Source of the DNA: Candidatus Adlerbacteria bacterium
GTDB taxonomy: Bacteria; Patescibacteriota; Minisyncoccia; Phycocordibacterales; SBAW01
Reading direction: 5' to 3'
Length of the DNA: 40,035 bases
NCBI GenBank assembly: GCA_903878285.1
Contig: CAIRHB010000042.1
Span: 1-40,035 of the forward strand
Part shown: piece after piece, positions 18,644 through 27,759 of the stretch
Position numbering within the stretch: the stretch's first letter is position 1
Layout of the letters: each line of letters begins with the position of its first letter
Made by a program: the position numbers and the translations under genes
The notes under the pieces: generated by a model
What the model saw: only the letters and a program-made list of their open reading frames with translations
Databases searched by the model: none
Told to the model about the DNA's origin: nothing

Positions 18644-19803
18644 AAAACCTGTTTCAAAAAATGTCTGTTTATCTCCTGCTGTTCTGTATGGTAACGACTC
18701 TCTTGTTACCAACACACTCGAGAGCGGCTGGCGCGTGCGATAGTATAAAATCAAATACACAGGGGTATACAGATTGTGTGAATTCTTACAACACATGTGA
18801 AAGTGTTCATTCTGGCGAGAGCACGAACTATTGCCAACAAACTGCAGAATATATCGGCAATGGAACTAACACATATGATTCCTGTGTGCAATCAGGAGGA
18901 AGCGCATCAAGTTGTGGTTCAAATATTGCGAGCCAAGCTATCTATAACTACACCACCACGCCTGGAACTCAGGCACCACCCGCCTCCAATATAGCTTGCA
19001 CACCAAACGTAGGCATGATCTCTACCAGTTGTCCTTCTGGGTGTAGCTCGAATGATGGTAGCTCTTGTTATTTAAATCCAGGACAAAGTGTAAGTTGCCC
19101 GTCTGGAGACGTTCCATATACCAATGCAAGCAATGGACAGGAGAGTTGCGGTTACGTACCGCAATCGTGGCAGAATTTTGGTAGCTGTGCTACTGCGGGG
19201 CAAACTATGTACATAGATATTTATGCGTCGAATTCACAAGGTACCTGTGGTACCCCAATAGGAGACACCTCTGGCAGCAACACATCTGGAACAGGGGCTA
19301 GCACACCAACACAAACGACAACAGGAGGGACTGGCAGCGGGACAAATAACACCACAGGATCAACGCCTTGCACTGGCACGAACTGCGCAAGCAACGGCAA
19401 TATTACCTACACCCCGCTCGAACCGATACCGGGGATGACTTATTCGACCTCGAATATATCTTTTAGCCAGGTGGTTGGGTGGATTTTGCGCGCACTTATA
19501 TCAATCGGTGGAATGGTTGCTGTTGTGTCGCTCGTTCTCGGCGGCGTCGCGTACATGGTCTCGTCGGTTGGCGTCAACATTAGCAAAGCTAAGGCGCAGA
19601 TGCAGTCTGCTATCTATGGACTCCTTTTACTTATCGCTTGCTGGCTCATCCTTAACACCATCAACCCACAACTGATTAAGTTCAATATTATGAACTCAAC
19701 AACAGGCCTGCCGACAACCAACAGCGCAAACAGCAGTTCGGCATCTACTCAAACCAACACAACCACCGTTCCTTCATCAGGGTCAGCAGTAACAACAAAA
19801 TGA
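18640..19803 (+). CDS. VirB2-like pilin with large Cys-rich N-terminal ectodomain
   Basis: Signal peptide, many Cys residues, then two C-terminal TM segments VVGWILRALISIGGMVAVVSLVLGGVAYMVSS...KAKAQMQSAIYGLLLLIACWLILNTINPQLIKF typical of VirB2/T4SS-pilin-like proteins. Confidence 0.8.
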   Translation: MKNLFQKMSVYLLLFCMVTTLLLPTHSRAAGACDSIKSNTQGYTDCVNSYNTCESVHSGESTNYCQQTAEYIGNGTNTYDSCVQSGGSASSCGSNIASQAIYNYTTTPGTQAPPASNIACTPNVGMISTSCPSGCSSNDGSSCYLNPGQSVSCPSGDVPYTNASNGQESCGYVPQSWQNFGSCATAGQTMYIDIYASNSQGTCGTPIGDTSGSNTSGTGASTPTQTTTGGTGSGTNNTTGSTPCTGTNCASNGNITYTPLEPIPGMTYSTSNISFSQVVGWILRALISIGGMVAVVSLVLGGVAYMVSSVGVNISKAKAQMQSAIYGLLLLIACWLILNTINPQLIKFNIMNSTTGLPTTNSANSSSASTQTNTTTVPSSGSAVTTK

Positions 19804-21044
19804 ACAGCGAACAGACAAATTGGAAACTTGTGGGGATTGTGGTTGGCATTGGTGTGCTGGTGCTCCTTTTGCTACTCTTCCTTTTGTCTCGTGTTGGAGG
19901 CTCGTCTGGTTCAAATGGCTTTGGGCTCTTTGGCACGATAGGGAACCGTATACTCACCAGCACCGGCTCAAACACGGGGACAAACGCGAGCTCAACGGTT
20001 GTCTCGCCCAATCAAGCGGTGCCGATTATCTTTAAGATCGCTGATGGTCCGGTTGCGGGTGCCTCGTTTACCCAAACACAAAACCCAACCACCACACTTG
20101 CGCGCTATGTAATGCAAGATAATGGCCACGTGTTCGACATGCCGATGGATGTGCCAGGCGCGGCTGCGCGTATTGTCTCTAACGTGACCATCCCCGGTAT
20201 GACCAATATCGAGTGGGAGCCACAAGGCGTTGGTATGCTGGGACAGTATATAGACAATGCGACGATTAAAACAATCCACCTGAGTTTCCCCGCGGCGAGC
20301 ACCACGCTCGCGGTTATCCAGCCGCCGACGATCAAGTTCTTTCCGGATGAGATCTCATCTATCGCCCTGTCGCCGAACGGCACCCAGGCCGCCTACTTGC
20401 TCAACAGCGCCGCTGGTGCGCTAGGGTATATTGCTGCAAATGATGGGTCAAAACCTACTCGTCTTTTTTCGATCCCATTATCGCAAGTGTTGCTTGCGTG
20501 GCCGAGCAAGAGCACTCTCCTTGCACAGTCAAAAAGTGCCGCTGGAGTACCAGGAATCGCGTTCTCTATCCAGACCACGACCGGTGCTGTTACTGAGCTG
20601 CTGTACACGCTTGGCCTTTCGGTCAACGCGAGCCCAGATTTTGCAAACATGGTGTATCAAACCGTCCCTGCAGACGGCACCGCACGGCAAGTGTACGTGC
20701 ACAACGCCGCGACCGGCAGAGATACCTTGCTGTCCTTCCAGCCAGCCCCCGAGCGCTGTATCTGGAGCCCGATCTCGACTGTAGTGATGTACTGCGCTGT
20801 GCCGCTCCAATACACACCACCAAACTACCTCGACCTGTGGCATCAAGGCACCGCAAGCTCGCCAGACTCGATCATCGGCTATAACGCAGCAACCCGAGTT
20901 GCTATTGTAGTGGCAGGCCCCGGTGGCACCGACGGTGGTGTACAGACAAATATCGCACAGATGGCGATCTCGTCCGACGCGCACTACCTGCTCTTTATAT
21001 CAAAAGGTGACCGAACACTTTGGGGTGTGCGGCTTACACAGTAG
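19800..21044 (+). CDS. Membrane-anchored protein with possible WD40/TolB-like propeller
   Basis: N-terminal TM LVGIVVGIGVLVLLLLLFLL, then repeats such as ISSIALSPNGTQAAYLLNS, GLSVNASPDFANMVYQ, AQMAISSDAHYLLFIS. Confidence 0.7.
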   Translation: MNSEQTNWKLVGIVVGIGVLVLLLLLFLLSRVGGSSGSNGFGLFGTIGNRILTSTGSNTGTNASSTVVSPNQAVPIIFKIADGPVAGASFTQTQNPTTTLARYVMQDNGHVFDMPMDVPGAAARIVSNVTIPGMTNIEWEPQGVGMLGQYIDNATIKTIHLSFPAASTTLAVIQPPTIKFFPDEISSIALSPNGTQAAYLLNSAAGALGYIAANDGSKPTRLFSIPLSQVLLAWPSKSTLLAQSKSAAGVPGIAFSIQTTTGAVTELLYTLGLSVNASPDFANMVYQTVPADGTARQVYVHNAATGRDTLLSFQPAPERCIWSPISTVVMYCAVPLQYTPPNYLDLWHQGTASSPDSIIGYNAATRVAIVVAGPGGTDGGVQTNIAQMAISSDAHYLLFISKGDRTLWGVRLTQ

Positions 21045-21501
21045 CAGCTGCCGCGTCGCGATAATGCAGCGTGATGTGACGCAATTTGCCCTCGCCCTGC
21101 GAGCGCGTCTCGATCTCCGGGTCGTTGGCAAACAGCTCGTGTATCACCAGCCGGTCGTAGGGAGACATCGGGTCCATATCAATATCGCGTTTGAACAGCC
21201 GCGCATGTTGTGCGAGCATCTGCGCCTCGACGCGCACTTTGTTGATCTGCCCCTCGTGATACCCGTTTATATCAACCAAAAAGTTCGCCGCCTCGACACC
21301 CTGTGTGTGTTCAACCATCCGCCGCACGATACTGTTGATCGCGCGCAGTGTGTCGCCATGCTCGCCGATGAGCATCTCGCTTTCGGGGGAGGTGACGGCG
21401 ACCACTGTGCGCCGCCCTGAGGTGACAGAGATACTTGCAACCGCGACACCGAGTTTGTTGAAAAAGGTTTGTACTACTGTGGTGAGAAATTCAGGTGACA
21501 T
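21034..21501 (-). CDS. jag: Jag/KhpB KH-R3H RNA-binding protein
   Basis: LIGEHGDTLRAINSIVRRMVE (KH), DINGYHEGQINKVRVEAQMLA, MSPYDRLVIHELFANDPEIETRSQGEGKLRHITLHY (R3H); position next to yidC. Confidence 0.9.
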   Translation of the reverse strand: MSPEFLTTVVQTFFNKLGVAVASISVTSGRRTVVAVTSPESEMLIGEHGDTLRAINSIVRRMVEHTQGVEAANFLVDINGYHEGQINKVRVEAQMLAQHARLFKRDIDMDPMSPYDRLVIHELFANDPEIETRSQGEGKLRHITLHYRDAAAATV

Positions 21502-21570
21502 GCTCCCACAATACTCCAACAGGGGAGCCCGGCGCAACTAGACAGCTTACCGTGGAATGTTTTGGACTCA

Positions 21571-22299
21571 CTAGTTTTTGGCAGCTTCGAGTTGGCGACG
21601 GATAACCCACTCTTGTCCCAGCGACACCACGTTCCCAGCGCAGAAGTAGATGCCGACCGCGGCAGGCAGCGAGTAGGAGATAACCCCAATGAGCACTGGC
21701 AAGAAGTAGAGCATCATCTGTTGCTGCAGGCGCTGCGCAGACTCTTTCTCGGGCGAGAGTGCTGCTGATTTTGACACCTTTTTTACTCGCAGTAGCGACA
21801 CGTACGCGACAGCAAACTGCAGCGAAAACACAACAACCGTTAAAAGAATATTATGCTTCGAGAGCAGGTCTACAACGCCGAGAAACACCACATTAATTGT
21901 GTGTGGCTCCGGTACAAATGAGTACAGCAAATTAGTCGCTACCTTTGGCAACCCCTCGCGAAAGAACGCATAATAGAGAGCGATAAATACTGGCAGCTGT
22001 ACCAACAGCGCGAGAAAACCGCTCAGTGGGCGCACTTTGTGTTTGGTAAACAGAGCCATTGTGCGCTTTGCGCGCTCCTCGGGGTTGTTTTTGTACTCTT
22101 TGTTGATTACATCTACCTCGCCCTGGATCGCCTGCATACCCATCTGAGTGCGGATCGATGAGGCGAATGCGGGGTAAAAGACGATACGAATAACGAGCGT
22201 CAGCGCAATGATAGCAAAACCAACATCACCCCCTGGCATGAAGTCGATGAGATATATAAACGCGTTGTAAATCGGCTGGATAAGTAGTGTTTGAAACAT
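21571..22299 (-). CDS. yidC: YidC/Oxa1 membrane protein insertase
   Basis: GGDVGFAIIALTLVIRIVFYPAFASSIRTQMGMQAIQGEVDVINKEYKNNPEERAKRTMALFTKHKVRPLSGFLALLVQLPVFIALY. Confidence 0.95.
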   Translation of the reverse strand: MFQTLLIQPIYNAFIYLIDFMPGGDVGFAIIALTLVIRIVFYPAFASSIRTQMGMQAIQGEVDVINKEYKNNPEERAKRTMALFTKHKVRPLSGFLALLVQLPVFIALYYAFFREGLPKVATNLLYSFVPEPHTINVVFLGVVDLLSKHNILLTVVVFSLQFAVAYVSLLRVKKVSKSAALSPEKESAQRLQQQMMLYFLPVLIGVISYSLPAAVGIYFCAGNVVSLGQEWVIRRQLEAAKN

Positions 22300-22332
22300 G
22301 GTGAGATAAGCAACAAGTTCGGGGAGTACTTG

Positions 22333-22650
22333 CTAGTGTACCGCAGATGGCAGCAACTGACCAAGCTCAGCGCGAAACGCTGGTGTTAAAGGTTCTGCTG
22401 GCACCTTGTGGACAAATACAATCGCAAGCCCTGTGCCCGAGAGGGGAGCGAGCGCTCGGTAGATTGCGCGGCGCAAGCGGTTTCTATCGACGGCTTTCTT
22501 TGCTACCAACTTTGGCACCACCACCGAGACTCGCAGTGGTGTTGTGGTCGAAATCAGCTTCATCGACAAGCAGTTTCCACGGCGTCCGCGGCCACGCTTG
22601 AGCACCTCACGTACCTCGCTTGCGACGAGACGTTGTCGCTTGGGGAGCAT
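22333..22650 (-). CDS. rnpA: Ribonuclease P protein component
   Basis: MLPKRQRLVASEVREVLKRGRG...VSVVVPKLVAKKAVDRNRLRRAIYRAL; between rpmH and yidC. Confidence 0.93.
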   Translation of the reverse strand: MLPKRQRLVASEVREVLKRGRGRRGNCLSMKLISTTTPLRVSVVVPKLVAKKAVDRNRLRRAIYRALAPLSGTGLAIVFVHKVPAEPLTPAFRAELGQLLPSAVH

Positions 22651-22659
22651 AGAGGCGTA

Positions 22660-22794
22660 TTATACCGCGAGTTTGGCACGACCTTTACGGCGGCGGCGCA
22701 GCAGAGTCTTCTTGCCGCCCACGGTGGCAGTACGCACAAGAAACCCGTGCGTCTTGGCGCGCTTGCGCTTTTTTGGCTGGTAGGTTTGCGACAT
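22660..22794 (-). CDS. rpmH: 50S ribosomal protein L34 (absent from the supplied ORF track, 44 aa)
   Basis: Reverse-complement translation [44 protein letters not shown]. Confidence 0.97.
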   Translation of the reverse strand: MSQTYQPKKRKRAKTHGFLVRTATVGGKKTLLRRRRKGRAKLAV

Positions 22795-22899
22795 GTCTCA
22801 TACTATAGCCCATCTCGCGAATCTTCACAACCGGCCATGCCGATGTGGCTCTTTTGACGGCAAGGGTAGGGTCGCGTATCCTTACCGGTACCACTCACT

Positions 22900-24237
22900 A
22901 TGACTACCACCAAAGAACTCTGGGAAAATGCGCTGGTTGAGTTAGCACTCACCATATCGAAACCCAATTTCAACACGTGGTTTAAAGAGACACACATTGT
23001 GCGCGTCGAAGATGGCACCGTCTACCTTGGTGTACCGAGCCAGTTTGCGCGCGACTGGTTGTCGACCAAATTTCATAAAGATATTTTGCGTTCGTTGCGC
23101 GGATTATCCGATAGTGTGCGCTCGATCGAGTACATTATCTCTCGCGGACAAAAGAAGTTGGACGAGACACGGCACGTGCCCGCGGCTCCGTCAGAGTTGC
23201 CGCTTGAAAGCGTCCACGCCAAGACGAATCTCAACCCACGCTTCACCTTCAATACTTTTGTGGTCGGGCCATTTAACGAGCTCGCGCATGCGGCAGCACA
23301 GGCGGTGATCCGCCGACCAGGGAGCGCCTACAACCCGCTGTTGATTTATGGCCCTACTGGGCTTGGGAAGACACATTTAGCGCAGGCGATTGGCAACCAT
23401 TTTCGCATCAATGCACCAGACAGAAAGATCCAATACGTCACGTCGGAGAAGTTTTCGATGGACTATGTGTCATCACTCCAAACAAACAAAGTGCAGAGCT
23501 TTAAAGAAAAGTATCGCCAGTACGAGCTGCTCATTATGGACGATGTGCAGTTTTTGGCACGTATGGAAAAAACAAAAGAAGAATTTTTTCATCTCTTTAA
23601 TTTTCTCCATGATGGAAATAAACAGTTGGTGTTTACCTCCGACCAGCACCCGAATGTGATTCAGAACATCGAGGATCGGCTTCAATCACGCTTTAGTGCT
23701 GGCATGATTGTGTCGGTGACACCCCCCGACCACGACTCGCGGCTGGCGATCGTGCGCTCCAAAGCGCTTGCACATGGAATGATCCTTGCCGACGATGTGC
23801 TCGAGTACCTCGCGACGACAGTCGAGGGGAACGTCCGCGAACTCGAAGGGGCACTTAACCTGCTACTCATCCAGTTTGAACTACGTGGTGGGCCAGTCAC
23901 CATTAACGATGCTAAAAATGTACTGCGTGGCGCGAGCGGTTCGACGAAAAAATCAATATCTGTGCAGGAGGTGGTAAAGATAATCACTAGTTTTTACGGC
24001 ATCGAGGAGGGGAGTATTTACGAAAAAACACGCCGCAAAGAGGTGGTACGCCCGCGCCAAGTGATCATGTTTCTCCTGCGTGAGGATTTTAAAATCTCCT
24101 TCCCAACTATCGGCGAGAAGCTCGGTGGCCGCGACCACACCACGGTCATCCACTCATGCGAAAAGATAAAAAGCGACCTCACCACCGACAGTATACTCTC
24201 CCAAGAACTCCACCAGATCCGTCTCATGTTGAAATGA
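22900..24237 (+). CDS. dnaA: Chromosomal replication initiator protein DnaA
   Basis: LNPRFTFNTFVVGPFNELAHAAA, GPTGLGKTHLAQAIGN, LIMDDVQFLA, VRELEGALNLL, RPRQVIMFLLRE, LGGRDHTTVIHSCEKI. Confidence 0.98.
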   Translation: MTTTKELWENALVELALTISKPNFNTWFKETHIVRVEDGTVYLGVPSQFARDWLSTKFHKDILRSLRGLSDSVRSIEYIISRGQKKLDETRHVPAAPSELPLESVHAKTNLNPRFTFNTFVVGPFNELAHAAAQAVIRRPGSAYNPLLIYGPTGLGKTHLAQAIGNHFRINAPDRKIQYVTSEKFSMDYVSSLQTNKVQSFKEKYRQYELLIMDDVQFLARMEKTKEEFFHLFNFLHDGNKQLVFTSDQHPNVIQNIEDRLQSRFSAGMIVSVTPPDHDSRLAIVRSKALAHGMILADDVLEYLATTVEGNVRELEGALNLLLIQFELRGGPVTINDAKNVLRGASGSTKKSISVQEVVKIITSFYGIEEGSIYEKTRRKEVVRPRQVIMFLLREDFKISFPTIGEKLGGRDHTTVIHSCEKIKSDLTTDSILSQELHQIRLMLK

Positions 24238-24461
24238 TGTGGATAATGGGTGGAGTAGTGCGTGGAGAGTAGGTGGAAAAAGCTTGGCAAAAAGAGTATA
24301 AGGAAGGGGTGCGGGCAGTTATCCCACCAACAGCCGGTGGTTATCAACAGGAAACATTCATCTCAAAAACAGGTTTCTGGATTGCTGCAGAAGGGTATTC
24401 ATGAGTTATCCACCGTATCCACAGCCTTAATAAGCGTAGTAGACTTTAAATATAAGAAGAT
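24238..24461. promoter_or_regulatory. oriC: Candidate oriC (dnaA-dnaN intergenic)
   Basis: Perfect box TGTGGATAA 24238-24246; TTATCAACA 24341-24349; adjacent TTATCCACC 24406-24414 and GTATCCACA 24415-24423; AT-rich tract before dnaN. Confidence 0.8.
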
Positions 24462-25559
24462 ATGAAATTCGAAACCAGCACAGAGGAGCTGTTGATAGCG
24501 GTAGCAACCGCGGGTAGATTTACCGAGAAACGAGCGAACCTCCCAGTACTCTCGAGTATCCTCCTGAGTGTTGAGGGGCACCGTCTACTTCTTCGTGCAA
24601 CAAACCTCGAGTGCGGTGTCGAGATATACATCCCTGCTAAGGTGTCTGCCGAGGGGGTGGTGGCGATTCCTTCGTCGGTGCTACTTGGATTTTTAACCAA
24701 TACACGCAGTAAGTCTGTATCTGTGTCGCTGGTTGGCGAGGTGTTGGTGGTGGAGACAGAGCGCGCTTCGGCGTCGATTAAGACTATTCCACACGACGAC
24801 TTTCCGATCTTGCCACGGGTGTCGGCTGAGCGGTCGTTTACGGTCAAAAGTGCCGATTTATCTCGAGCGATTCGCAGTGTTGCCTACTGTGCCTCAACTT
24901 CGGCAATTAAGCCCGAACTACAGAGTGTGTTGTTGTACAGCGAAGAGGGGAAGTGTACTGCTGTGGCGACGGACTCCTTCCGTCTCGCAGAAAAAACCGT
25001 ACCACTGCGCGGCGGCGGGAGCGTGCCGCAGCTCTTGGTGCCGGCGAGAAATGCAGCAGAGTTGATGCGCATTGTTGATACTGTAAAAGGTGATGTGGAA
25101 ATTTACTACAACGACAACCAGCTTTCAACCCAGGTTGAGGCTGTCTATTACACAAGCCGACTCATCGACGGTACCTTCCCAAATTATCGCCAGATTATTC
25201 CGAAAACCTTTTCGACCGAGGCGGTAGTGCTTCGCGAGGATGTAGCAACCGCGCTTAAATCACTTTCTATTTTTGCCGACAAATTCTCCCAAGTTTCGTT
25301 GTCGATTGAACCGACTAAAAAGGCGGTGTTGCTTTCGTCGCGCAACCCGGACATTGGCGAGCAAACTTCGAACATGCGCGCAACCGTCGTGGGCGACGGG
25401 CTCACTGTGTCGTTTAATGGGCGCTACCTTGCCGACAGTCTCCAGGCGATTTCTGGCGAGTCGGTGCGGCTCAGTAGTAACGGTGCAGGAAAGCCGATGC
25501 TCATCAAAGATGCTGCTGATGAATCCTTCTTCTATTTGGCAATGCCCATGAATCGGTAG
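24462..25559 (+). CDS. dnaN: DNA polymerase III beta subunit (sliding clamp)
   Basis: MKFETSTEELLIAVATAGRFTEKRANLPVLSSILL..., IDGTFPNYRQIIP, SFNGRYLADSLQAI, FFYLAMPMNR. Confidence 0.96.
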   Translation: MKFETSTEELLIAVATAGRFTEKRANLPVLSSILLSVEGHRLLLRATNLECGVEIYIPAKVSAEGVVAIPSSVLLGFLTNTRSKSVSVSLVGEVLVVETERASASIKTIPHDDFPILPRVSAERSFTVKSADLSRAIRSVAYCASTSAIKPELQSVLLYSEEGKCTAVATDSFRLAEKTVPLRGGGSVPQLLVPARNAAELMRIVDTVKGDVEIYYNDNQLSTQVEAVYYTSRLIDGTFPNYRQIIPKTFSTEAVVLREDVATALKSLSIFADKFSQVSLSIEPTKKAVLLSSRNPDIGEQTSNMRATVVGDGLTVSFNGRYLADSLQAISGESVRLSSNGAGKPMLIKDAADESFFYLAMPMNR

Positions 25560-25584
25560 TGTTTTTAAAATCTGCTATAACGCT

Positions 25585-27714
25585 CTACGAGCTCGTCTGA
25601 GACCAGTTGCGGACGGGGATGTCCCAGTACTGGAACTGCGGGTCAGCACCCGGATTAGCGGGCTGTGGGCCGTTTGGGTTGTTTTTATCAACCCAGTAGA
25701 GGATCTCATGCAGTTGACTATCAGATCCTGGTGTGTTCCATACACCACGGAGTACTGGTTTAAGGCCGCTTTCGTCCACCGTGCCACGCGTAAACGACTC
25801 AACCGGCGTCTTGGCGAGCGCATAGGTCATGAATTCGTGCCACATTGGGCCGACGATAAAGCCAGAGACTTTTTTAACCATCGGCGTGTTGTTGTTATTT
25901 CCTGCCCAGATACCCACAACAAGGTTTGGTGTGTAGCCAATCGTCCACGCGTCTTTGTAGTCGTTGGTGGTACCCGTTTTGACCGCGACATCGCGCCCGG
26001 GGAAGGTGAGCAGATCATTTTCGCCAAGTGGCGCTTTTGCTACTGGGTCGGAGAGAATGTCGTTTATCTCTTGCGCGACAGTTGTGGGAAGTACCTGGCT
26101 GCCAACAGGCTGAGTGTTGTCCTCGAGGACTTTGCCGTTTTCGTCGGTAATCTTGAGCACCGACACGGGAGACACGTGCACACCGTTTTGTGCGAACGCG
26201 CCGTACGCGCTGGTCATATCAAGCAGCGTTGTCTCACCGCCGCCGAGCACCAAAGTTAGTCCATACTGCGACGGATCACCGAGCGTCGAGATACCCATCG
26301 ACTTGGCGAGCTGGAGTGTATCTGCGATGCCTGCGAGGTACAGCACTTTAATCGACGGGATATTGATCGACTGAGCGATTGCGTCACGCAGCGTCATTGG
26401 GCCGCGAAACTTGCCATCATAGTTGACCGGCGAGTAGCAGGGGGGTGTATCGTTTGCGACGTCGCTCGCCGAGCAGGAGGTCGAGAACTGTGTTCGTACA
26501 TCAAATAGCACGGTGTCCGGCGTGTAGCCTTTCTCGAACGCTTCGGCATAGGCAAACGGTTTAAAGGTCGACCCTGGCTGTCGCCCTGCGAGCGTGACGT
26601 TAAAGTTGCCATCAATCGTGGTGTCGAAGTAGTTGCGGGAGCCAACCATCACAAGGATCTGTCCATTGGTCGGGTCGATAGCGATCATACCAGTGTTGGA
26701 GGCGTTAAACTGTGTTTGGTTGCTCGTGGCGTGTGCTTGCACGACCTGCTCTGCCTCTGCTTGCAGGTCGGCATCCAGCGAAGTGACTACACTCCACCCA
26801 CCTTGCTGTAGAACGTCAGGACCGTACTTATTTTCCAAATACTGCTCAACGTAGAAGACAAAGTGTGGTGCGGTAATCGAACTCGTGTTCGGGGTGAGAA
26901 AGGTCACTTTGGTTGCTTTCGCGGCGTCACGGTCTGTCGCGGTCAGGTAGCCGTGTGCGAACATCTTATCGAGCACGATATTCTTTCGTGTGTCGAGCTC
27001 TTTTGTGTGGTTGCCGTATGGTGAGTAGTATGTTGGTGCGTTGATAATCGAGGCAAGGTACGCCGCCTCGGGCACGGTCAGGTCGGATGCGTGGACACCA
27101 AAGAACGTCTCGGACGCTTCCTCGACGCCGTAGATGTTGCCCCCATAGGGGACTTGGTTGAGATAGAGCTCAAGAATCTGGTTCTTGGTAAGCACACGCT
27201 CGAGTTTAATCGCCAATACCCACTCTTCAATTTTTCGCGTGATTGTTTTGCTATTGGTGAGTAAGACATTTTTGACCACCTGTTGCGTGATAGTCGAGCC
27301 ACCTTGTGTTACTCCGCCTGGGGTAATGTCTGCAAGTATGGCGCGCAGAATTGCTTTGAAATCAACTCCACCATGTTGGTAGAAGTTAGGGTCTTCAATC
27401 GAAATCGTTGCGTGTTGGACGTTCTGTGATATTTCACTGAGTGGCACGACGGTGCGGCGTGTGCTGCTGTTGTTGAGGTCGTAGAGCAGCACGGTGCCGG
27501 TGCGGTCGTAGAGTTTGAGTGATTGATCAACTTTTCGGCTTTCGATCGACGACAGGTCGGGGATCTGGAGCGTTGATGCCCACACCGCGAGCCCACCGGT
27601 GGCAAGCAGCCCAAGCCCAATGAACCACAGCAGCAAGGTTTTAGTGTGACGGCCGATAAAATGCACAAAGCGAGTAAAAAGGCTTCGCGAACCGCGCTCG
27701 GAGGAGTATCTCAT
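25585..27714 (-). CDS. Bifunctional penicillin-binding protein 1A (GT51 + transpeptidase)
   Basis: ISIEDPNFYQHGGVDFKAI, TQGGSTITQQVVKN, KLERVLTKNQILELYLNQVPYG, GSTFKPF, SIN, AVKTGTTNDYKDAW. Confidence 0.95.
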   Translation of the reverse strand: MRYSSERGSRSLFTRFVHFIGRHTKTLLLWFIGLGLLATGGLAVWASTLQIPDLSSIESRKVDQSLKLYDRTGTVLLYDLNNSSTRRTVVPLSEISQNVQHATISIEDPNFYQHGGVDFKAILRAILADITPGGVTQGGSTITQQVVKNVLLTNSKTITRKIEEWVLAIKLERVLTKNQILELYLNQVPYGGNIYGVEEASETFFGVHASDLTVPEAAYLASIINAPTYYSPYGNHTKELDTRKNIVLDKMFAHGYLTATDRDAAKATKVTFLTPNTSSITAPHFVFYVEQYLENKYGPDVLQQGGWSVVTSLDADLQAEAEQVVQAHATSNQTQFNASNTGMIAIDPTNGQILVMVGSRNYFDTTIDGNFNVTLAGRQPGSTFKPFAYAEAFEKGYTPDTVLFDVRTQFSTSCSASDVANDTPPCYSPVNYDGKFRGPMTLRDAIAQSINIPSIKVLYLAGIADTLQLAKSMGISTLGDPSQYGLTLVLGGGETTLLDMTSAYGAFAQNGVHVSPVSVLKITDENGKVLEDNTQPVGSQVLPTTVAQEINDILSDPVAKAPLGENDLLTFPGRDVAVKTGTTNDYKDAWTIGYTPNLVVGIWAGNNNNTPMVKKVSGFIVGPMWHEFMTYALAKTPVESFTRGTVDESGLKPVLRGVWNTPGSDSQLHEILYWVDKNNPNGPQPANPGADPQFQYWDIPVRNWSQTSS

Positions 27715-27759
27715 GTGGCAATTCTACCACAGCGGCGTTTGTGTTACAGTGGTGTGTAT

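Noticed and set aside
22795-22899. rpmH-dnaA intergenic region as oriC
   Set aside because: No perfect or near-perfect DnaA box found there, whereas the dnaA-dnaN gap has several.
27646-27759. N-terminal extension of tyrS ORF from 27646
   Set aside because: Overlaps the start of the divergent PBP gene and its promoter; the TyrRS homologous sequence starts at ATG 27760.
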